Below, in pieces: positions 59,519 to 64,000 of a stretch of 64,000 nt of DNA. How positions within the stretch are numbered: the stretch's first letter is position 1; every line of letters begins with the position of its first letter. The stretch is from Aureimonas sp. AU22 (lineage in GTDB: Bacteria > Pseudomonadota > Alphaproteobacteria > Rhizobiales > Rhizobiaceae): the NCBI RefSeq assembly GCF_001463745.1, contig NZ_BBWJ01000047.1, positions 46,482 through 110,481 on the forward strand, read 5' to 3'. A model generated the notes under the pieces. That model worked only from the letters and a program-made list of their open reading frames with translations, did not search any database and was not told the origin of the DNA. A program made the translations under genes and the position numbers.

Positions 59519-59744
59519 TCGACTGTGAGGCGCTGCGGCCGGTTTCGCGAACCGGCAGCGCCGGCGCGACCCTACGCGGCTTTTCGCACAATGCAATCGG
59601 CAGGCGCGCGGCAATCGGCGTTCGCCGGTCTTGGCGCAGCGGACGGATGCGAAGGGGAAGCGGATGGGCCGTCGCATCTCGCGGAAGGCGCCCGCTTCGC
59701 CTATGAAGGCGAACGCCGAAAGCGCAGGACTGCGGACGAATGGG

Positions 59745-59842
59745 GTGGGAGGCTGGCACGATGACCCGTGCCGGATTCGTTGGGGCTGCTTCCTTCCGGA
59801 CCTGACCCGGTTGGCGAGCGGCTCGTCCACCACCAACCTCCC
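59745..59842 (+). ncRNA. ffs: signal recognition particle RNA (small bacterial type)
   Basis: The conserved hairpin tip GGGCTGCTTCCTTCCGGACC followed by TGACC, which is the SRP RNA GGAA/SRP54-binding region, lies at about 59783-59807. The 5' end GGGAGG (59747-59752) pairs with CCTCCC (59837-59842), giving a transcript near 96 nt. It scaffolds Ffh and signals to FtsY during membrane protein targeting. It lies between dnaX and the HIT gene, as in other Rhizobiales. Confidence 0.93.
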
Positions 59843-59865
59843 GCCTTCCATATCGTGGAGAACGC

Positions 59866-60291
59866 ATGGAAATGCAAGCCGACCCCCTCGCCTTCTCGCT
59901 CGACCCGCGCCTCGAAGCGGACACGCAACACCTTCTCGACCTGCCGCTCTGCCGCCTCCTCCTGATGCGGGACGCGCGCTGGCCCTGGCTGATCCTGGTG
60001 CCGCGCCGAGCGGGGATCGTGGAGCTCTTCGATCTGGCCGAGGGCGACCGCTCGAGTCTTCTGACCGAGACGACGCAGGTCGCCCGGGCGCTTTCCCGGG
60101 CGAGCGCGCCGGAGAAAATCAACGTCGGCGCCCTCGGCAACGTGGTCCGGCAGTTCCATCTGCACATCGTCGCGCGCTCAAGCGGAGACCCGAACTGGCC
60201 GAAGCCGGTCTGGGGCTTCGAGAGCGCCATCCCGTATCCGCCCGGCGCCGACGAGGCGCTGGTCCGCTCCGTCCTCGAAGGCCTCGCATGA
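59866..60291 (+). CDS. HIT family protein
   Basis: The 141-residue protein has a histidine-triad domain. The catalytic stretch reads VRQFHLHIVARSSGDP; the first His of the canonical triad is replaced by Gln, a pattern also seen in many proteobacterial HIT proteins, so activity is likely retained. It may hydrolyse dinucleoside polyphosphates or adenylates. Its stop overlaps the nudC start (ATGA), linking two nucleotide-cleaning enzymes. Confidence 0.9.
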   Translation: MEMQADPLAFSLDPRLEADTQHLLDLPLCRLLLMRDARWPWLILVPRRAGIVELFDLAEGDRSSLLTETTQVARALSRASAPEKINVGALGNVVRQFHLHIVARSSGDPNWPKPVWGFESAIPYPPGADEALVRSVLEGLA

Positions 60292-61229
60292 TTCCGGTCG
60301 CCCCCATCCGCCTCGGCTATTCCGTCAATTCGCTGCGCCGCGACGGCGAACTGCGCACCGAAGCCTCGCTCGCCGAAGCGCTCGGCTCACCCGAGGCGCG
60401 GGTCTACCTCGCCTCCGGCGGGCAGTGGCTCTGCCGAGGCGGCGAGATGCCGGATCCCGCCTTCACCGTCGGGGACGCGTCCGCGATCCTCGGCGACACG
60501 GCGATCGAGCTTCTCCTCGGCCACGACCGCTCCGGTGCGCCGCGACTCGTCGCCGCCGTCGAGCCGCGCGAGGCGTCGGGCGAGATCGCGCCGTGGGACC
60601 TTCGAACGCTCGGCATGCGTGAACTCCTGTCGCCCGACCTGGAAGGCCAGCTCGCACAGGGCGCCCATCTCCTCAACTGGCATGCCGCGGCCCGCTTCTG
60701 CGGCCGGTGCGGCGCGCCCACGGTCTCGGAAGCGGCCGGCTTTCGCCGTCGCTGCACGGTCTGCAACCACGTCGTCTTCCCGCGCACGGACCCGGTTTCG
60801 ATCATGTTGGTGCACGATGGCGAAGGGCGCTGCGTGCTCGGACGCCAACCGCATTTCGCTGACGGCATGTGGTCTTGCCTCGCCGGCTTCGTGGAAGCGG
60901 GTGAAACGCTGGAAGACGCCGTGCGGCGCGAGACGCTGGAGGAAGCCGGCCTCACGGTCGACGAGGTGCACTACCATTCCTCGCAGCCCTGGCCCTTCCC
61001 CGGCTCGCTGATGATCGGCTGCATCGCGCGCGGCAGGCCCGGGCCGATCGCGTTCGACGCGACAGAGCTGGAGGACTGCCGCTGGTTCGACCGCGCCGAG
61101 GTGCAGGCGATGCTGGAAAACCGGCATCCCGGAGGGCTCGTCGCCCCTGCCCGCTTTGCCATCGCCCATCATCTCTTGGCTGCCTTCGCAAGCGGCAACG
61201 AAGCGGCTTCGAAAGAGGCATTGCGATAG
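60288..61229 (+). CDS. nudC: NADH pyrophosphatase / NAD-capped RNA decapping Nudix enzyme
   Basis: This 313-residue protein has an N-terminal NUDIX-like domain, a zinc ribbon with CGRCGAPT and CTVCNHVVF, and a Nudix domain with GFVEAGETLEDA then RRETLEEAGL. The SQPWPFPGSLM segment after the Nudix box marks the NudC subgroup that hydrolyses NAD(H) and removes NAD caps from RNA. It is coupled to the HIT gene. Confidence 0.95.
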   Translation: MIPVAPIRLGYSVNSLRRDGELRTEASLAEALGSPEARVYLASGGQWLCRGGEMPDPAFTVGDASAILGDTAIELLLGHDRSGAPRLVAAVEPREASGEIAPWDLRTLGMRELLSPDLEGQLAQGAHLLNWHAAARFCGRCGAPTVSEAAGFRRRCTVCNHVVFPRTDPVSIMLVHDGEGRCVLGRQPHFADGMWSCLAGFVEAGETLEDAVRRETLEEAGLTVDEVHYHSSQPWPFPGSLMIGCIARGRPGPIAFDATELEDCRWFDRAEVQAMLENRHPGGLVAPARFAIAHHLLAAFASGNEAASKEALR

Positions 61230-61353
61230 AGTGAACGGCAAATTGGCGGAGTTATGCGCGGGCTGCACAACAGGCGTGCGAAAGCTGCTCTCCTTTTAGG
61301 CACCGTGGGAGCGTATATCGGGGTCAACGAATTCTGACCCACCCGAGGCTCCC

Positions 61354-61500
61354 ATGTTGAACTCCATTGCCAAGCGCCTGAACTCCTACCGCTCGCACCG
61401 CCGCACCGTGATCGAACTCAACAGCATGGACGACCGCATGCTGAGCGACATCGGCGTGCTGCGCGGCGACATCGACCGCATGGTCCGCGTCGGCCGCTAA
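61354..61500 (+). CDS. DUF1127 (YjiS-like) small protein
   Basis: The 48-residue protein begins MLNSIAKRLNSYRSHRRTVI and carries the family core ELNSMDDRMLSDIGVLRGDI. Members are basic, arginine-rich peptides; in Agrobacterium they have been linked to RNA turnover and phosphate or stress responses. GAGG lies upstream of the ATG. It is monocistronic and ends at a very strong terminator. Confidence 0.88.
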   Translation: MLNSIAKRLNSYRSHRRTVIELNSMDDRMLSDIGVLRGDIDRMVRVGR

Positions 61501-61515
61501 GCCGCCACGAACCGA

Positions 61516-61555
61516 CCAACAAAAAAGCCCCGCTCTCGCGGGGCTTTTTTGTTGG
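61516..61555. terminator. strong bidirectional terminator, 18-bp perfect stem
   Basis: An 18-bp perfect inverted repeat (61516-61533 with 61538-61555) has a 4-base loop, with six A in one arm and six T in the other. It lies between the DUF1127 gene and the convergent kdsB-pheA fusion and serves both. Confidence 0.95.
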
Positions 61556-61573
61556 GGTATCGGCGATGAGCGA

Positions 61574-63172
61574 TCAGTCCGCGGCGTGCGGATGCGCCGG
61601 CCGGTCCGGCGAGGCGGGATAGACGCCCATGATCGATACGCGCTTGGAGAAGAAGCGCAGTTCGTCCAGCGCACGCGCGACGCGCGGCTCGTCCGGATGG
61701 CCCTCGATGTCGGCGAAGAACTGCGTCGCCACGAACTTGCCCTCGAGCTGATAGCTCTCGAGCTTGGTCATGTTGATGCCGTTGGTGGCAAAGCCGCCGA
61801 GCGCCTTGTAGAGCGCCGCCGGCAGGTTGCGCACCTCGAAGACGAAGGTCGTCACCACCGGGTCGCTCGAGGCCGGTGCCCACAGCTCGTGCCCCCGGCC
61901 CGGGCGCGAGAGGACCACGAACCGCGTCGTGTTGTGCTCGGCGTCCTCGACGTTCTCCGCCAGGATCTCCAGGCCGTAGAGCTCGGCCGCCAGGCGCGGC
62001 GCGAAGGCCGCCACCTCGCGCTCCGGCATCTGGGAGATGATGCGTGCCGCGCCCGCCGTGTCGCCCGAGACGACCGGCTTCCATCCGTTGCGGCGCAGGA
62101 TGCCGCGGCACTGGCCGAGCGCGTGGATGTGGCTGTGCACCTCGCGGATGTCGGCAAGTCCGGTGCCGGGCTTGGCCATGAGCTGGAAGCGGATCGGCAG
62201 GAAGAACTCGCCGACGATCTGCAGACCCGACACGGGCAGGAGATGGTGGATATCGGCGACGCGGCCCGCGATCGTGTTCTCGATCGGGATCATCGCGAGG
62301 TCCGCCTCGCCGCGCGTGACGGCGGCCAGCGCATCCTCGAAGGTCGGGCAGGGCAGCGGCTCAAGGCCGGGATACATGGTGCGGCAGGCGGTGTCGGAAT
62401 TGGCGCCGGGCTCGCCCTGGAAGGAGATGCGGTTCGACCGCGTCGCCGGCTCGTAGAAGCGGCGTGCCTCCTCCAGCTGATGCGGCATGTCGACACCGAG
62501 CGGCACGGCGTCCACGATCTCGGCGTCGATTCGCATCCCCGCCTCCAGCGCCCGGAGCTGCTCCAGCTTCTCGCGCATCTCGAGGGGAGACGGGGACAGC
62601 TCGACGAATCGCTTCAGCGCCGCGCGGCGATAGGCGTAGATGCCGACATGGTGATAGAGCGGCCCCTCGCCGGTCGGCGCGGTGGCGCGCGTGAAGTAGA
62701 GCGCGTTCAGGCGGTTCTGCGCGAGCGGCGTGCCGATGAGCTTGACGACGCTCGGATCGTCCCGGTCCGCCGCGCTCTCGATGGCGACGGCCACCGTCGC
62801 GATGTCGCAGGCCGGATCGGCGAAGGGGCGCAGCACCGCGTGGATCGTGTCCACCTCGATCGTCGGAAGGTCACCCTGCAGGTTGATGATGGTGTCCACC
62901 TCCTCGCCCGGATCGACGAGCTGCAGGGCCTCGAAGATGCGGTCCGAGCCGGACTGGTGGTGCGTTCCCGTCATCACCGCTTCGAAGCCGGCCGCCGTCA
63001 CCGCCTCGCGGATCGAGGCGTCGTCGGTCGCCACCACGACGCGCCCGATGGCGGCGTCGCGCGCCCGCTCGGCCACGCGCACGATCATCGGTCGCCCGCC
63101 GATGTCGGCCAGCGGCTTCAGGGGAAGCCGGGTCGAAGCCAGCCGGGAAGGGATGAGGATCAAGGTGGACAT
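61574..63172 (-). CDS. fused 3-deoxy-manno-octulosonate cytidylyltransferase and prephenate dehydratase
   Basis: A single 532-codon frame encodes two complete enzymes. Residues 1-238 are KdsB ([53 protein letters not shown]), which activates Kdo as CMP-Kdo for LPS. Residues 246-532 are PheA ([34 protein letters not shown], a C-terminal ACT domain from about 435), which makes phenylpyruvate and is feedback-controlled by phenylalanine. Only about seven linker residues separate them. No start codon lies between the domains; GGAGGAGG in the last KdsB codons may be the remnant of a pheA ribosome binding site. In relatives the two are separate adjacent genes. It is divergent from the cytochrome c gene. 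Confidence 0.9.
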   Translation of the reverse strand: MSTLILIPSRLASTRLPLKPLADIGGRPMIVRVAERARDAAIGRVVVATDDASIREAVTAAGFEAVMTGTHHQSGSDRIFEALQLVDPGEEVDTIINLQGDLPTIEVDTIHAVLRPFADPACDIATVAVAIESAADRDDPSVVKLIGTPLAQNRLNALYFTRATAPTGEGPLYHHVGIYAYRRAALKRFVELSPSPLEMREKLEQLRALEAGMRIDAEIVDAVPLGVDMPHQLEEARRFYEPATRSNRISFQGEPGANSDTACRTMYPGLEPLPCPTFEDALAAVTRGEADLAMIPIENTIAGRVADIHHLLPVSGLQIVGEFFLPIRFQLMAKPGTGLADIREVHSHIHALGQCRGILRRNGWKPVVSGDTAGAARIISQMPEREVAAFAPRLAAELYGLEILAENVEDAEHNTTRFVVLSRPGRGHELWAPASSDPVVTTFVFEVRNLPAALYKALGGFATNGINMTKLESYQLEGKFVATQFFADIEGHPDEPRVARALDELRFFSKRVSIMGVYPASPDRPAHPHAAD

Positions 63173-63381
63173 GAACGGAAACTCTGGTGCGCCGCAGGAA
63201 ATTTAGGCGAAGCTGTGACAGGAGGGCGCTTGATCGATTTCTATCGGAATGTCAGAACGCTTCCAATTGACGGGCTTGAGCCAGGTCGCCGGTACCGGCG
63301 CAACGTGCTTCGGTCCGCGGAACGTCGAAAGCGCGTGTCGTCGGCCCCTTGCGCCGGCTGCAGAGGGAGCCGCCCTTTATC

Positions 63382-64000
63382 ATGAATTCGTTCGAGGCCA
63401 ACAAGATCTTCGGCGCCCTCCTGGGCACCGTATTCGTTCTGTTCGGCGGCAGCCTTTTGGCCGAAGGCATCTTCCATGCCGAGGCGCCCGAGAAGCCCGG
63501 TTTCGCCATCGAAGTGCCCGACGCGCCGGCCGGCGGGGGCGCTGCGCCCGCCGCCAACGAGGTGACGCCGGTCGGCCAGCTGATGCAGACCGCCAATGCG
63601 GAAGCCGGCGCTGCGATCTTCAAGCGCTGCCAGGCCTGCCATTCCGGCGAGAAGGGCGGCCCCAACAAGGTCGGTCCGGACCTGTGGGACGTCGTGAACC
63701 GGCCGATCGCCTCGCACGAGGGCTTCAGCTACTCGGCCGCGATGACCGAATTCTCCGAAGGCAAGACCGTGGTCTGGGACTGGGATCACCTGAACCACTT
63801 CCTGCACGGGCCCAAGCAGTACATCAAGGGCACGGCGATGGGCTTTGCCGGCATCGCCAAGGACCAGGAGCGCGCCGACCTCCTCGCCTATCTCGGCACG
63901 CTGTCGGACAACCCGCCCGCGCCTCCGGCGCCCGACGCCGGCGCGCCGGCCGGCGGCGAGGCCGCGGCCGAGGGTGCGGCGCCGGCCGAGGGCGCAGCGC
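63382..64000 (+). CDS. membrane-anchored cytochrome c, CycM-like (partial, leaves the window)
   Basis: From ATG 63382 at least 206 residues are visible. An uncleaved N-terminal anchor ([21 protein letters not shown], residues 9-29) is followed by an Ala/Pro-rich spacer and a class I cytochrome c domain with the heme motif CQACH in [12 protein letters not shown] and the axial Met in GTAMGFAGI. The tail is Ala/Pro/Glu-rich and continues past the window end. It resembles CycM proteins that carry electrons to aa3 oxidase and needs the Ccm system encoded in this window. It is divergent from the kdsB-pheA fusion. Confidence 0.93.
   Translation, partial: MNSFEANKIFGALLGTVFVLFGGSLLAEGIFHAEAPEKPGFAIEVPDAPAGGGAAPAANEVTPVGQLMQTANAEAGAAIFKRCQACHSGEKGGPNKVGPDLWDVVNRPIASHEGFSYSAAMTEFSEGKTVVWDWDHLNHFLHGPKQYIKGTAMGFAGIAKDQERADLLAYLGTLSDNPPAPPAPDAGAPAGGEAAAEGAAPAEGAA

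Overview
The window is GC-rich, densely packed bacterial chromosome with no mobile elements, CRISPR arrays or tRNAs that I can see. The gene content and order point to an alphaproteobacterium of the Hyphomicrobiales (Rhizobiales). The clearest signs are dapF-mtaB-ftsY-ispZ, acnA facing a ccmABCDG cluster, dnaX-ybaB-recR beside a small SRP RNA, and kdsB/pheA facing a membrane-anchored cytochrome c. An IalB-like protein, a DUF1127 peptide and DUF2794 agree. Aurantimonadaceae is a guess that I cannot test from sequence alone.

Layout. 1-7.3 kb: fructose-6-phosphate aldolase, then on the minus strand Dps, periplasmic MsrA and succinate dehydrogenase, with sdhB separated from sdhCDA by an APP1-type phosphatase gene and a terminator. 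7.3-13.5 kb: an acetyltransferase, a membrane GGDEF protein, leuC, a SBF-like transporter, L19 and a TauE-family permease. 13.6-18.2 kb: dapF, mtaB, ftsY and ispZ; ftsY is split by a frame change at a run of nine A. 18.3-21.8 kb: DUF533, YigZ, Nudix, MFS and a 41-residue membrane peptide. 21.8-28.3 kb: cytochrome c maturation genes ccmABCDG with an acetyltransferase inserted, facing aconitase. 28.4-36 kb: DUF1223, DUF2794, isochorismatase and GNAT, Bax-inhibitor-1 protein with a structured leader, and a YbbP/YbbA exporter beside a TesA-like esterase. 36-43.6 kb: ThpR, YkvA, IalB, RlmN, a small membrane protein, an unpaired BrnA-like protein, GST, EamA, LysE and ArgG. 43.6-55.2 kb: luciferase-like oxidoreductase, MarR, M3 peptidase, TypA, a 62-residue protein with an ideal ribosome binding site, patatin, Nramp-like transporter, MDR reductase, PH-domain protein, GNAT and pyrophosphatase. 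55.2-64 kb: lytic transglycosylase, RecR, YbaB, DnaX, SRP RNA, HIT, NudC, DUF1127, a single reading frame joining KdsB to prephenate dehydratase, and the start of a cytochrome c gene.

Most of the window is housekeeping: central carbon and respiratory metabolism, cytochrome assembly, translation and RNA modification, replication and recombination, and amino-acid and envelope synthesis. Part of the protein-targeting machinery (FtsY and SRP RNA) is also here. The observations most worth a second look are the KdsB-PheA fusion, the A9 frame change in ftsY, the interrupted sdh locus, the leader RNA upstream of the Bax-inhibitor-1 gene, and two unrecognised small proteins. Two homopolymer-linked frame changes (A9 in ftsY, C8 near 40 kb) would each be repaired by one extra base, so an uncorrected sequencing indel is a serious alternative to programmed frameshifting.
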